A DNA stretch of 64,000 nt from Prevotella sp. Lineage in GTDB: Bacteria; Bacteroidota; Bacteroidia; Bacteroidales; Bacteroidaceae. The stretch spans positions 62,001-126,000 of the forward strand of contig JAFUEP010000025.1 in the NCBI GenBank assembly GCA_017470345.1, given 5' to 3'. The position numbers and the translations under genes are program-made. The notes below the pieces were generated by a model. The model had not been told where the DNA came from and did no database searches. It worked only from the letters and a program-made list of their open reading frames with translations. Shown piece by piece: positions 5,805-13,615 of the stretch. Each line of letters opens with the position of its first letter. The stretch's first letter is position 1.

Positions 5805-8736
5805 GTTTTTGCTTCAGGTACTGGCCGGTGATGCTTTGGGCACATTGGGCCACCTCCTCGGGGGTGCCGCATGCGACGAGCTGTCCGCCGCGGTCGCCGC
5901 CGTCAGGGCCCAGGTCGATGATGTGGTCGGCCTGTCGGATGACGTCCATGTTGTGCTCAATAATTAATATGGTGTGACCGCGCTCGATGAGGGCATTCAT
6001 CGACTGCATCAGCCGGGAGATGTCGTGGAAGTGCAGACCCGTGGTGGGCTCGTCGAAGATGAAGAGCGTGGGCTCCTGCCGCTCCTGTCCGATGAAGTAG
6101 GCCAGCTTCACGCGCTGGTTCTCACCGCCCGAGAGGGTCGACGAGCTCTGCCCGAGCTTGATATATCCCAGTCCGACATCGTAAAGCGGACGCAGGCGAT
6201 TCACGATGGTCTTCTGGCCTTCGAAGAAGTCGATGGCCTCCTCGATGGTCATGTTGAGCACGTCGTCGATGTTCTTGTCTTTATAGCGCACGTCGAGGAT
6301 GTCGTGCTTGAACCGATGGCCGTGGCAGACCTCGCACTCCAGGACGAGGTCGGCCATGAACTGCATCTCGACGGTGATGGTGCCGGCGCCCTTGCACTCG
6401 TCGCATCGTCCGCCGTCGGCATTGAATGAGAAGTATTGCGACGTGAAGCCCATTTGCTGGGCCAATGGCTGGTCGGCAAAGAGGTCGCGGATGGCGTCGT
6501 AGGCCTTGACATAGGTGGCGGGGTTCGACCGTGTCGACTTGCCGATGGGGTTCTGGTCGACGAACTCGATGTGGCGTATGGCGTCGATGTCGCCGCCCAG
6601 TCCGCTGTATTCGCCGGGCGCGTCCATCACTTCGCCCAGATGTCGCTTCAGGGCAGGATAGAGGATGCCCTTCACGAGACTTGACTTGCCTGATCCGGAG
6701 ACGCCCGTGACGACGGTCATGACGTTGAGCGGGAAGCGGACGTCGATGCCTTTCAGGTTGTTCATGCGGGCACCGCGCACTTCGATGAATCGGTTCCAGG
6801 GGCGGCGCGAGGGAGAAGCCCCCCCTACGGCCCCCGAGGGGGCTTCTATAGTGTCGAGGCCGAGAAGGTAGCGGATGGTGTAAGAGCGGGTGTCGGGGGC
6901 TGACGGGGGGACTTTTGGTAATGGTCCCTGATAGACGATCTCGCCGCCGAGGCGGCCGGCGTCGGGACCTACGTCGACGAGATAGTCGGCGGCGCGGATG
7001 ACCTCCTCGTCGTGCTCGACTACGACGACGGTGTTGCCCAGTGCCTGAAGTTCCTTGAGCACCTTGATGAGGCGGGCTGTGTCGCGTGCGTGCAGGCCGA
7101 TGCTTGGCTCATCGAGGATGTAGAGCGAACCGACCAGGCTGGAGCCGAGCGACGTGCAGAGGTTGATGCGCTGGCTCTCGCCGCCGGAGAGCGAGTTGCT
7201 CATGCGGTTGAGCGTCAGGTAGCCCAGCCCCACGTCGAGCAGGAAGGTGAGCCGTGAGCGAATCTCGGTGAGCAGGCGTCGGCCCACCTCGGCGTCGTGC
7301 TCGTCGAGCTCGAGACGTTCGAACCATTGCGCCAAGCGCGTGATGGGCATCTCGACGAGGTCGCTGATGCTGCGGCCGCCAATCTTCACGTAGTCGGCCT
7401 CTGGCTTAAGCCGGGTGCCGTGGCAGGTGGGACAGACGGTCTTGCCGCGATAGCGGCTCATCATGACGCGATACTGTATCTTGTATTGGTTCTCCTTCAC
7501 CATCTGGAAGAAGGCATCGATGCAGGGCTTTTCGTGCAGGTCCTTATGGCGGTCGCTGGGCAGTCCGTGCCACAGCTGGTCCTTCTGTCGCTGGGTGAGG
7601 TTATAGTAAGGTTCAAAGATGGGGAAGTCGTCCTTGGCGGCATGCTGGATGAACCAGTCCTTCCATTGGCCCATCTTCTCGCCGTGCCAGCAGACGACGC
7701 AGCCGTCGTAGACGGAGAGGTTGGTGTCAGGTATGACGAGATGCTCGTCGATGCCGATGATGCGTCCGAATCCCTGACATTCCGGGCAGGCACCGACGGG
7801 CGAGTTGAACGAGAAGAGCTGGTCGGTGGGCTCCTCAAACGTGATGCCGTCGGCCTCAAATCGGGTGGAGAAGTCGTAAGTCAGTCCTGACGGCATGACC
7901 ATGAGGCGCATCTGACCCTGACCTTCATAGAAGGCCGTCTCGGCAGAGTCGACAAGGCGGGCGATGGTGTCCTTCGAGTCGTCGGCAGAAAGACGGTCGA
8001 TGACGAGGTAAAGGATCGTCCCAGTGGCCCCCCCTACTGCCCCCGAGGGGGCTTCTATAGACTTGTTGGCAGAGATCTGTTCAAGATAGTCTTCGATGCG
8101 GATGATTTCGCTGCCATCATGGGCTGACACTATTGTAGCCCCCTCGGGGACCGGAGGGGGGGCTTTCCTCTCGGGGGCCGAGGGCGCTGCTGGTGCCATA
8201 ATCCTGCTGTAGCCCTGCAGGATGCATGCCTTCAGCTGTTGCTCAAGGGTGCGTCCTTCGGGGACGACGACGGGTGCCATGACGACAAACTTCGTGCCGC
8301 GCGAGAACTCCAGCATCTTCTGCACGACGTCCTCCGTCGAATGCTTCTTCACCTCCTCGCCGCTGACAGGCGAAAAGGTGTGGCCGATGCGGGCGAAAAG
8401 CAGCCGCAGGTATTCGTAGATTTCAGTCGACGTGCCGACGGTGGAGCGTGGGTTGCGGGCGATGACCTTCTGCTCGATGGCGATGGCGGGCGGAATGCCG
8501 CGTATGAAGTCGCACTCGGGTTTGTTCATTCGTCCGAGAAACTGACGGGCGTAGCTCGAGAGGCTCTCGACATAACGCCGCTGACCTTCGGCATAAAGCG
8601 TGTCGAAGGCCAGCGACGACTTGCCACTGCCGCTGACGCCGGCAATGACGATAAACTTGTTGCGGGGCAGGCGCACGTCGACATTCTTCAGATTGTTGAC
8701 GCGCGCCCCTTTGATTTCGATATAGTCTTTACTCAT
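5800..8736 (-). CDS. uvrA: Excinuclease ABC subunit A with three in-frame repeat insertions
   Basis: DNA damage-recognition ATPase of nucleotide excision repair. Both ABC cassettes are complete: Walker A GVSGSGKSS twice, signatures LSGGESQR and LSGGENQR, Walker B YILDEPSIGLH and FIFDEPTTGLH. Zinc-finger cysteines are present (CPECQGFGR, CPTCHGTR, CDECKGAG, CEVCHGHR). At 978 aa it exceeds the usual 940 or so. The excess is explained by three low-complexity peptides encoded by GC-rich palindromes: KAPPPVPEGATIVS (about 188-202), IEAPSGAVGGATG (about 226-237) and TIEAPSGAVGGASPS (about 628-642, the linker between the two halves). All catalytic motifs are intact, so the protein is expected to be functional. 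Confidence 0.97.
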   Translation of the reverse strand: MSKDYIEIKGARVNNLKNVDVRLPRNKFIVIAGVSGSGKSSLAFDTLYAEGQRRYVESLSSYARQFLGRMNKPECDFIRGIPPAIAIEQKVIARNPRSTVGTSTEIYEYLRLLFARIGHTFSPVSGEEVKKHSTEDVVQKMLEFSRGTKFVVMAPVVVPEGRTLEQQLKACILQGYSRIMAPAAPSAPERKAPPPVPEGATIVSAHDGSEIIRIEDYLEQISANKSIEAPSGAVGGATGTILYLVIDRLSADDSKDTIARLVDSAETAFYEGQGQMRLMVMPSGLTYDFSTRFEADGITFEEPTDQLFSFNSPVGACPECQGFGRIIGIDEHLVIPDTNLSVYDGCVVCWHGEKMGQWKDWFIQHAAKDDFPIFEPYYNLTQRQKDQLWHGLPSDRHKDLHEKPCIDAFFQMVKENQYKIQYRVMMSRYRGKTVCPTCHGTRLKPEADYVKIGGRSISDLVEMPITRLAQWFERLELDEHDAEVGRRLLTEIRSRLTFLLDVGLGYLTLNRMSNSLSGGESQRINLCTSLGSSLVGSLYILDEPSIGLHARDTARLIKVLKELQALGNTVVVVEHDEEVIRAADYLVDVGPDAGRLGGEIVYQGPLPKVPPSAPDTRSYTIRYLLGLDTIEAPSGAVGGASPSRRPWNRFIEVRGARMNNLKGIDVRFPLNVMTVVTGVSGSGKSSLVKGILYPALKRHLGEVMDAPGEYSGLGGDIDAIRHIEFVDQNPIGKSTRSNPATYVKAYDAIRDLFADQPLAQQMGFTSQYFSFNADGGRCDECKGAGTITVEMQFMADLVLECEVCHGHRFKHDILDVRYKDKNIDDVLNMTIEEAIDFFEGQKTIVNRLRPLYDVGLGYIKLGQSSSTLSGGENQRVKLAYFIGQERQEPTLFIFDEPTTGLHFHDISRLMQSMNALIERGHTILIIEHNMDVIRQADHIIDLGPDGGDRGGQLVACGTPEEVAQCAQSITGQYLKQKL
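6814..6854. repeat. Intragenic GC-rich palindrome A (uvrA)
   Basis: GAAGCCCCC and GGGGGCTTC arms (about 6815-6845) flank a CTACGGCC-type centre and are followed by TATAGTGTC. Read on the minus strand it encodes TIEAPSGAVGGASPS. It is nearly identical to copy B (8027-8060) and matches the reverse complement of copy C (8131-8176), including the ATAGTGTC flank. Confidence 0.8.
8027..8060. repeat. Intragenic GC-rich palindrome B (uvrA)
   Basis: Differs from copy A at only about three positions over 34 bp (CTACTGCC instead of CTACGGCC at the centre; same GGGGGCTTCTATAG tail). It encodes SIEAPSGAVGGATG in frame within UvrA. Confidence 0.8.
8131..8176. repeat. Intragenic GC-rich palindrome C (uvrA, inverted copy)
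   Basis: Inverted relative to A and B: CACTATTGTAGCCCCCTCGG and then GGAGGGGGGGCTTTC. On the uvrA coding strand it yields KAPPPVPEGATIVS. It lies about 75 bp from copy B, so B and C form a larger inverted pair inside the gene. Confidence 0.75.
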
Positions 8737-8746
8737 TAAATAAGGA

Positions 8747-10198
8747 TTACAGGCGCTTCAGCACCAACAGCAGGTGATCCCACACCATCTGGACCGTGGG
8801 GATAAGCAGTCGCTCGTCGGGCGTGTGGACATCGCGCAGGGTGGGGCCGAAGGAGATCATGTCGAGCTCGGGATAGCGCTCAGAGAAAAGACCGCACTCC
8901 AGTCCGGCGTGGATGCCGCGTACGATGGGCTCATGGCCGAACAGTTCCTTGTAGGTCTCGACGACGGTGTCGCGCAGCTTGCTTTCGGCGCGCATCTTCC
9001 ATGCGGGATAGCCGTCGCTGGAGCAGGTCTCGGCACCGGCCAGCTCGAAGGTGGCGCGGAAGGTGGCGCACATGTTGTCGAGGTTCGACATGACGTTCGA
9101 CCGCTGCGACGAGAGAATGTTGATCTCGTCCTCCGTGGTGTGTACGGCAGCGATGTTCGACGAGGTCTCGACGAGCCCGTTCAGTTCGGGGTCCTGCGTG
9201 ATGGCATAGACACCGTTGTCGACGGCCTGCAGGGCGCGGATGAAGTTAGCGGCCACCTGGGGCTCGATGACCTTCTGGGCGTCGGCGCTCTCCATGGTCC
9301 AGACCATCTGGGTGTCAGTGACGTGGAACTCGTCCTCGACCAGCGCCTGGAAAACGTTCCAGTCGGCCTTCACTTGCTCCTTCACGGCGCTGGGCACGGC
9401 GATGACGAACTCGCCGTCGCGGGGAATGGCGTTGTGCAGCTTGCCCGAGTGGAACTGAGCCAGCCGCAGACCCTCGTAGCGCGTCATCGTCTGATAGAGG
9501 AAACGGCCGAGCAGCTTGATGGCGTTGGCCCGCTTCTTGTTGATGTCGTCGCCCGAGTGACCGCCCGTCAGTCCCTTCAGCTGGGCCCGCAGGAAGAAGT
9601 AGCCCTCAGGGGCCTCTTCGCGCTTGAAGGTGAAGCGGGCCTGCGTGTTGCGGCCACCGGCACACGAGACGAACATCTCGCCCTCGTCCTCCGAGTCGAG
9701 GTTGATGAGGTAGTCGCCCGTCATGAAACCGGCCTTCATGCCCTCGGCGCCGCTGAGGCCTGTCTCCTCATCGCGGGTGAAGACGCACTCCAGCGGTCCG
9801 TGCTCAATGTCGTCGGCCTCAAGGATGGCCAGCTCAATGGCGCATCCGATGCCGTCGTCGGCGCCCAGCGTGGTGCCCTTGGCGCGCAGCCATTCCCCGT
9901 CGACGTAGGTCTGGATGGCGTCAGTGTCGAAGTTGAATTCGACGTCGACCAGTTTGTCGCACACCATGTCCATGTGGCTCTGCAGGATGACCGTCTTGCG
10001 CTGCTCATAGCCCTTGGTGGCCGGTTTGCGGATGATGACGTTGCCCGTCTCGTCGACACGTGTGTCCAGACCGTGGCTTTGGCCCCATTGTCTCAAGTAC
10101 TCAATCATCTTCTCCTCGCGCTTCGAAGGGCGTGGAATTTCGTTAATCTTTGCAAACTGCTCGAACACCGAAGCAGGTTTTAACTCGTTTTTATTCAT
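8747..10198 (-). CDS. pepD: Aminoacyl-histidine dipeptidase (PepD, M20C)
   Basis: 483-aa cytosolic di-zinc dipeptidase (Xaa-His and broad dipeptides). Metal-site motifs of M20C are present: VILQSHMDMVCDK, GTTLGADDGIGCA (bridging Asp), FTRDEETGLSGA (catalytic Glu) and a C-terminal GIHAGLECGLF. The lid domain starts near LKGLTGGHSGDDI. It is the first gene of the minus-strand run pepD-uvrA-cdd and has its own divergent promoter. The gap to uvrA is only 10 nt, so co-transcription is likely. Confidence 0.95.
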   Translation of the reverse strand: MNKNELKPASVFEQFAKINEIPRPSKREEKMIEYLRQWGQSHGLDTRVDETGNVIIRKPATKGYEQRKTVILQSHMDMVCDKLVDVEFNFDTDAIQTYVDGEWLRAKGTTLGADDGIGCAIELAILEADDIEHGPLECVFTRDEETGLSGAEGMKAGFMTGDYLINLDSEDEGEMFVSCAGGRNTQARFTFKREEAPEGYFFLRAQLKGLTGGHSGDDINKKRANAIKLLGRFLYQTMTRYEGLRLAQFHSGKLHNAIPRDGEFVIAVPSAVKEQVKADWNVFQALVEDEFHVTDTQMVWTMESADAQKVIEPQVAANFIRALQAVDNGVYAITQDPELNGLVETSSNIAAVHTTEDEINILSSQRSNVMSNLDNMCATFRATFELAGAETCSSDGYPAWKMRAESKLRDTVVETYKELFGHEPIVRGIHAGLECGLFSERYPELDMISFGPTLRDVHTPDERLLIPTVQMVWDHLLLVLKRL

Positions 10199-10238
10199 TT
10201 TTAATGTTTAAGATGTTAAGGTTTCAACATTTATTCAT

Positions 10239-10246
10239 TAACTTTG
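10239..10246 (+). promoter_or_regulatory. Promoter -7 box for the 71-aa membrane protein gene
   Basis: TAACTTTG on the plus strand, about 40 nt before the ATG at 10288. No good TTTG is seen at the -33 position. It is interleaved with a minus-strand promoter only 35 bp away. Confidence 0.6.
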
Positions 10247-10273
10247 CACCCGAAATCGGGTCGAATGACTCCG

Positions 10274-10281
10274 CAAAAGTA
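10274..10281 (-). promoter_or_regulatory. Promoter -7 box for pepD
   Basis: TACTTTTG on the minus strand fits TAnnTTTG and points to pepD, about 75 nt from its start. The -33 element is weak. The divergent arrangement with 10239-10246 means the two transcription starts nearly face each other. Confidence 0.5.
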
Positions 10282-10287
10282 ACAAAA

Positions 10288-10503
10288 ATGTTTGAATTAT
10301 CCGTCATTAGTGCGTTAATAATTGCTATCGGAGTGGCTTTTTTATGCGTAAAAGTCATTTTTCGCAAGAATGGGAGCTTCACTTCGCAGCATATCCACGA
10401 CTCTGAGGCCATGCGTGAGCGCGGCATCCACTGCGTGCTCGACCAGGATCGCGAGATGCGCCGGCGCAGCTCTCTGGCGGTAGATGAAAAGATAAAGAGA
10501 TAA
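10288..10503 (+). CDS. Small single-pass membrane protein, conserved in Bacteroidales
   Basis: 71 aa. One transmembrane helix (about 4-23, LSVISALIIAIGVAFLCVKVIF) is followed by a cytoplasmic tail with SQHIHDSEAMRERGIHCVLDQDREMRRR. The SQHI..N/D..L/MR.RGIHC pattern is one I recognise from uncharacterised Bacteroidales proteins; no function is known to me. The start is set by the promoter at 10239. It precedes the OmpH-like lipoprotein by 35 nt in what looks like an operon with the transporter and pfkA. Confidence 0.75.
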   Translation: MFELSVISALIIAIGVAFLCVKVIFRKNGSFTSQHIHDSEAMRERGIHCVLDQDREMRRRSSLAVDEKIKR

Positions 10504-10532
10504 CAGATAAAAGATAATAGATAAAATTAAAG
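10490..10532. repeat. AGATAAN heptamer array
   Basis: AGATAAA, AGATAAC, AGATAAA, AGATAAT, AGATAAA at a 7-bp period (one extra base after the first), then ATTAAAG. The array spans the stop of the 71-aa gene and ends just before the start of the OmpH-like gene, where it forms an A/T-rich leader. Confidence 0.7.
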
Positions 10533-10538
10533 ACAAAG

Positions 10539-11171
10539 ATGAAAAAGAATTTTCGTGTTCTCTCATTGATGGCCGTGGCTGCGCTCATGGCATCGTGCAA
10601 CAATCAGGCTCCCAAGATGGATGAGCCCGTGGCTAACAGCGAGGAGGCTCTCGAGGGCCTTCGCATCGCTTACATCGAGCTTGACTCGCTGACGGCTCAG
10701 TATGAGTTTGCCAAGACGACCTCTGCTGACCTGGAGAAGAAGGGCACCAACGCCCGCAACACCATCGCCCAGAAGAGCAAGCAGCTGGAGAACAACGTCA
10801 ACAACTTCCAGTCGAAGCTCCAGAACAACGGCTTCACCAGCCGCGAGCAGGCCGAGAATGCCCAGGCAGCGTTGCAGCGTGAGCAGAACAACCTCGTCGC
10901 CCTCCAACAGCGTCTGGAGAGCGAGCTGGCCAACGAGCAGGCTAAGTTCCTCGAGGCTTTCCAGGACAGCCTCGACAGCTTCCTGGCCGACTATAACAAG
11001 GACAAGCAGTACGACCTGATTCTCAATAAGGCCGCCATCCTGCATGCCTCGACGAAGTGGGACATCACGCAGGACGTCATCAACGGCATGAACAAGCGTT
11101 ACAAGAAGACCGCCGCCGTTCCTGCCAAGAAGGTTGAGCCTGCTAAGAAAGCTGCAGAGCAGAAGAAGTGA
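10539..11171 (+). CDS. OmpH/Skp-like periplasmic lipoprotein
   Basis: 210 aa. A signal sequence with lipobox LMASC (Cys about 20) is followed by an Skp/OmpH-type core: LRIAYIELDSL (beta strand), then a long alpha-helical coiled coil of A, K, E, Q and N (about 60-140), then FLADYNKDKQYDLILNKAAIL, which corresponds to the family's I..VG..gYd.Il closing motif. The C-terminus is Lys/Ala/Pro-rich (AAVPAKKVEPAKKAAEQKK). The family chaperones outer-membrane proteins in the periplasm; lipid anchoring is common among Bacteroidetes members. It is followed by the NhaD-type transporter. Confidence 0.85.
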   Translation: MKKNFRVLSLMAVAALMASCNNQAPKMDEPVANSEEALEGLRIAYIELDSLTAQYEFAKTTSADLEKKGTNARNTIAQKSKQLENNVNNFQSKLQNNGFTSREQAENAQAALQREQNNLVALQQRLESELANEQAKFLEAFQDSLDSFLADYNKDKQYDLILNKAAILHASTKWDITQDVINGMNKRYKKTAAVPAKKVEPAKKAAEQKK

Positions 11172-11196
11172 AGCTCGAAATAAAGGAGGAAGCGGA

Positions 11197-12492
11197 ATGA
11201 CACTCATCATTGTTTTGATGCTGCTCTTCAGCTATGTGCTCATCGCGACGGGCCATCTGACGGGTGTGAACAAGGCGGCCATCGCCATGTTCCTGGGCAC
11301 CATTGGATGGGTGGTCTACGTCATTTGGGGGCACGACTTCTCTGAGAGCGTCTTCCTCGAGTATGTGGGCCATGCGGCCAGCATCGTCATGTTCCTGCTG
11401 GCCACGATGAGCATCATCGAGATTCTCAACAACAACGGCTGCTTCGACTTCATCAGCGAGTGGATCCGCACCCGCAACCCGAAACGGCTGCTGTGGACCA
11501 TCACCCTGGCCACATTCCTCCTTTCCGCCAATCTCGACAATCTGACCACGACGATGCTCATGCTCATCATGATGCATCAGATCGTCAAGTCGCGGCCGCA
11601 GCGCATGCTCATCGGCTCGGCCATCGTCCTGGCGGCTACGTGCGGCGGATGCTTCACGGTCATCGGTGATCCTACGGGGCTCATCCTCTGGGATGGCGAG
11701 GCCGTCACGGCCACACATCTGTCGGCCTTTTTGGCTCTGCCCGCCATCGTAGCCTGGGTTGTTCCCACCATATTAATTAATAGGCAGCTGCCGTCGCGCC
11801 TCGACATCGAGTGGGTTGCAGCTCCCTATCGTGGCGATGACACCAGGCTGAACCGCTGGCAACGCCTGCTGATGTTCCTCGTCGGCATCGGCGGATTGTG
11901 GTTCATCCCTACGTTCCGCAACCTCACCCACCTCTCGCCCTTCCTCGGCGCGCTGTGCGTGCTGAGCGTGCTGTGGGTGGTCAACGAGGCCTTCAATCGC
12001 AAGCTCATGACCGCCGACCAGATGTCGCAGCGACGTGTGCCTCGCGTGCTGCAGTATGGCGCCATCCAGCAGATGCTCTTCGTCATGGGCATCATGCTCG
12101 GCATGGGTGTCGTCAGCGAGTCGGGCGTGCTGCGCGACGTGGCCCATTGGATAGACGCCACCATCGGCAATATCTGGGTCGTGGGCTTCCTCATGGGACT
12201 GCTTTCCAGTCTTGTCGACTCGTTTACCATTGCCATCTCCGGCATCTCCCTCTATCAAGTCGATCCGTCTTCGGCCTACCTCGCCCTTAATGGCGCCTAC
12301 TGGAAGGTCGTGGCCTATTCGACGGCCGTCGGCGGATGCCTGCTCTCCGTAGGCAGCACCAGCGGTATGGCGCTCATGCAGATGGAGCACATCCGTCTGG
12401 GCTGGTACTTCCGCAACGTGGCGCCGAAGGTCTTGATCGGCTTTCTGCTCGGTTTCGCCGTGCTCTACGCCGAAATCGCTTTTCTCTCTTAA
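11197..12492 (+). CDS. nhaD: NhaD-type sodium:proton antiporter family protein
   Basis: 431-aa polytopic inner-membrane protein with about 11-12 hydrophobic segments, of the NhaD/ArsB ion-transporter superfamily (PF03600-like). Signatures include SANLDNLTTTMLMLIMM and TCGGCFTVIGDPTGLILW, the conserved half-membrane loop of the family, and a second pseudo-repeat SSLVDSFTIAISGIS and GGCLLSVGSTSGMAL. The start at 11197 is preferred: it is an ATG preceded by AAAGGAGG, a strong Shine-Dalgarno that is unusual for this phylum, whereas an upstream TTG lies inside the previous gene. It is co-oriented with the OmpH-like gene 25 nt upstream and pfkA downstream. Confidence 0.88.
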   Translation: MTLIIVLMLLFSYVLIATGHLTGVNKAAIAMFLGTIGWVVYVIWGHDFSESVFLEYVGHAASIVMFLLATMSIIEILNNNGCFDFISEWIRTRNPKRLLWTITLATFLLSANLDNLTTTMLMLIMMHQIVKSRPQRMLIGSAIVLAATCGGCFTVIGDPTGLILWDGEAVTATHLSAFLALPAIVAWVVPTILINRQLPSRLDIEWVAAPYRGDDTRLNRWQRLLMFLVGIGGLWFIPTFRNLTHLSPFLGALCVLSVLWVVNEAFNRKLMTADQMSQRRVPRVLQYGAIQQMLFVMGIMLGMGVVSESGVLRDVAHWIDATIGNIWVVGFLMGLLSSLVDSFTIAISGISLYQVDPSSAYLALNGAYWKVVAYSTAVGGCLLSVGSTSGMALMQMEHIRLGWYFRNVAPKVLIGFLLGFAVLYAEIAFLS

Positions 12493-12496
12493 ATCA

Positions 12497-12528
12497 AACT
12501 CCTTAACTCCTAAACTTCTTGACTGCTA
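12497..12528. repeat. 8-bp tandem repeat before pfkA
   Basis: Four octamers AACTCCTT, AACTCCTA, AACTTCTT, GACTGCTA end directly at the pfkA ATG. They fill the gap between the transporter and pfkA. Confidence 0.65.
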
Positions 12529-13505
12529 TGACCAAGATTAAAACCATCGGCATACTCACCTCGGGCGGCGACGCCCCAGGTATGAACGCTGCCATCCGTG
12601 CCGTCACCCGCGCCGGCATCTACAATGGATTCAACATCAAGGGCATCTATCGTGGCTACGACGGCCTCATCAAGGGTGAGGTCAAAGCCTTCACTACAGA
12701 GAACGTCTCAGGCATCATCACCCGTGGCGGCACCATCCTCAAGACGGCCCGCTCCAAGGACTTCATGACCCCCGAGGGCATGCAGAAGGCCTACGAGACC
12801 TGCCAGCGTGAGGAGATTGACGCCCTCGTCGTCATCGGCGGTAACGGCTCGCTGACCGGTGCCCGCAACTTCGGCATGGAGTTCGACTTCCCTGTTATCG
12901 GTCTGCCCGGCACGATCGACAACGACCTCTACGGCACCGACTCGACCATCGGCTACGACACGACGATGAATACGATCATGGAGTGTGTCGACCGCATCCG
13001 CGACACGGCCAACTCCCACGAGCGTATCTTCTTCGTCGAAGTGATGGGCCGCGACGCCGGCTTCCTGGCTCAGAACTGCGCCATCGCCTGCGGTGCTGAG
13101 GCTGCCATCATCCCCGAGGAGATGATGGAGGAGGATCAGCTCGCCCAGTTCATGGGGCGCGGCATCCGCAAGTCGAAGAAGTCGTGCATCGTCATCGTCT
13201 CCGAGAGTCCCAAGTGCGGCGCCCTCTACTATGCCGACCGCGTGAAGAAGGAGTTCCCCGGATTCGACGTCCGCGTCTCCATCCTCGGCCATCTCCAGCG
13301 GGGAGGCTCGCCCTCGGCCCACGACCGCATCCTCGCCTCGCGAACGGGCGTCGGCGCCATCGAGGCCATCAAGCAGGGGCAGCGCAACGTCATGGTGGGC
13401 GTGCGCAATAACGAGGTCGTCTACGTGCCCTTCTCCGAGTGCATCCGTACCGACAAGCCCTTCGACAAGAAACTGATCAAGGTGCTCGACGAACTGAGCA
13501 TCTGA
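12528..13505 (+). CDS. pfkA: ATP-dependent 6-phosphofructokinase
   Basis: 325 aa, committed step of glycolysis (fructose-6-phosphate to fructose-1,6-bisphosphate). Motifs: ATP site [17 protein letters not shown] (N-terminal), [10 protein letters not shown], catalytic [19 protein letters not shown] (Asp of TIDND), substrate site [11 protein letters not shown] and [14 protein letters not shown] Gly before the SLTGA segment supports ATP rather than pyrophosphate use. The ATG at 12528 is taken rather than an upstream TTG at 12519. It is followed by an intrinsic terminator at 13541-13578. Confidence 0.96.
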   Translation: MTKIKTIGILTSGGDAPGMNAAIRAVTRAGIYNGFNIKGIYRGYDGLIKGEVKAFTTENVSGIITRGGTILKTARSKDFMTPEGMQKAYETCQREEIDALVVIGGNGSLTGARNFGMEFDFPVIGLPGTIDNDLYGTDSTIGYDTTMNTIMECVDRIRDTANSHERIFFVEVMGRDAGFLAQNCAIACGAEAAIIPEEMMEEDQLAQFMGRGIRKSKKSCIVIVSESPKCGALYYADRVKKEFPGFDVRVSILGHLQRGGSPSAHDRILASRTGVGAIEAIKQGQRNVMVGVRNNEVVYVPFSECIRTDKPFDKKLIKVLDELSI

Positions 13506-13540
13506 TGACGTAAATCACTATTTTTAGGTATTAACGTTCA

Positions 13541-13578
13541 AAAACGGGACAGCCCTCTGTGACGTCTCGTTTTTTTTT
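13541..13578 (+). terminator. Intrinsic terminator of pfkA
   Basis: 10-bp stem AAAACGGGAC (13541-13550) and GTCTCGTTTT (13564-13573) with one G-T pair and a 13-nt loop, running into a T-tract (13570-13578). It immediately precedes the feoAB promoter. Confidence 0.75.
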
Positions 13579-13580
13579 CG

Positions 13581-13588
13581 TAATTTTG
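13581..13588 (+). promoter_or_regulatory. Promoter -7 box of feoAB
   Basis: TAATTTTG matches TAnnTTTG, 28 nt before the feoAB ATG. I see no clear Fur-type palindrome or -33 TTTG in the terminator-rich upstream sequence. Confidence 0.55.
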
Positions 13589-13615
13589 CCGTTTGAAAGA
13601 ATACGAACGGACACT

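Noticed and set aside
13559-13615. N-terminal extension of FeoAB from 13559
   Set aside because: It would begin inside the pfkA terminator and run through the promoter box at 13581; the FeoA domain starts at 13616.
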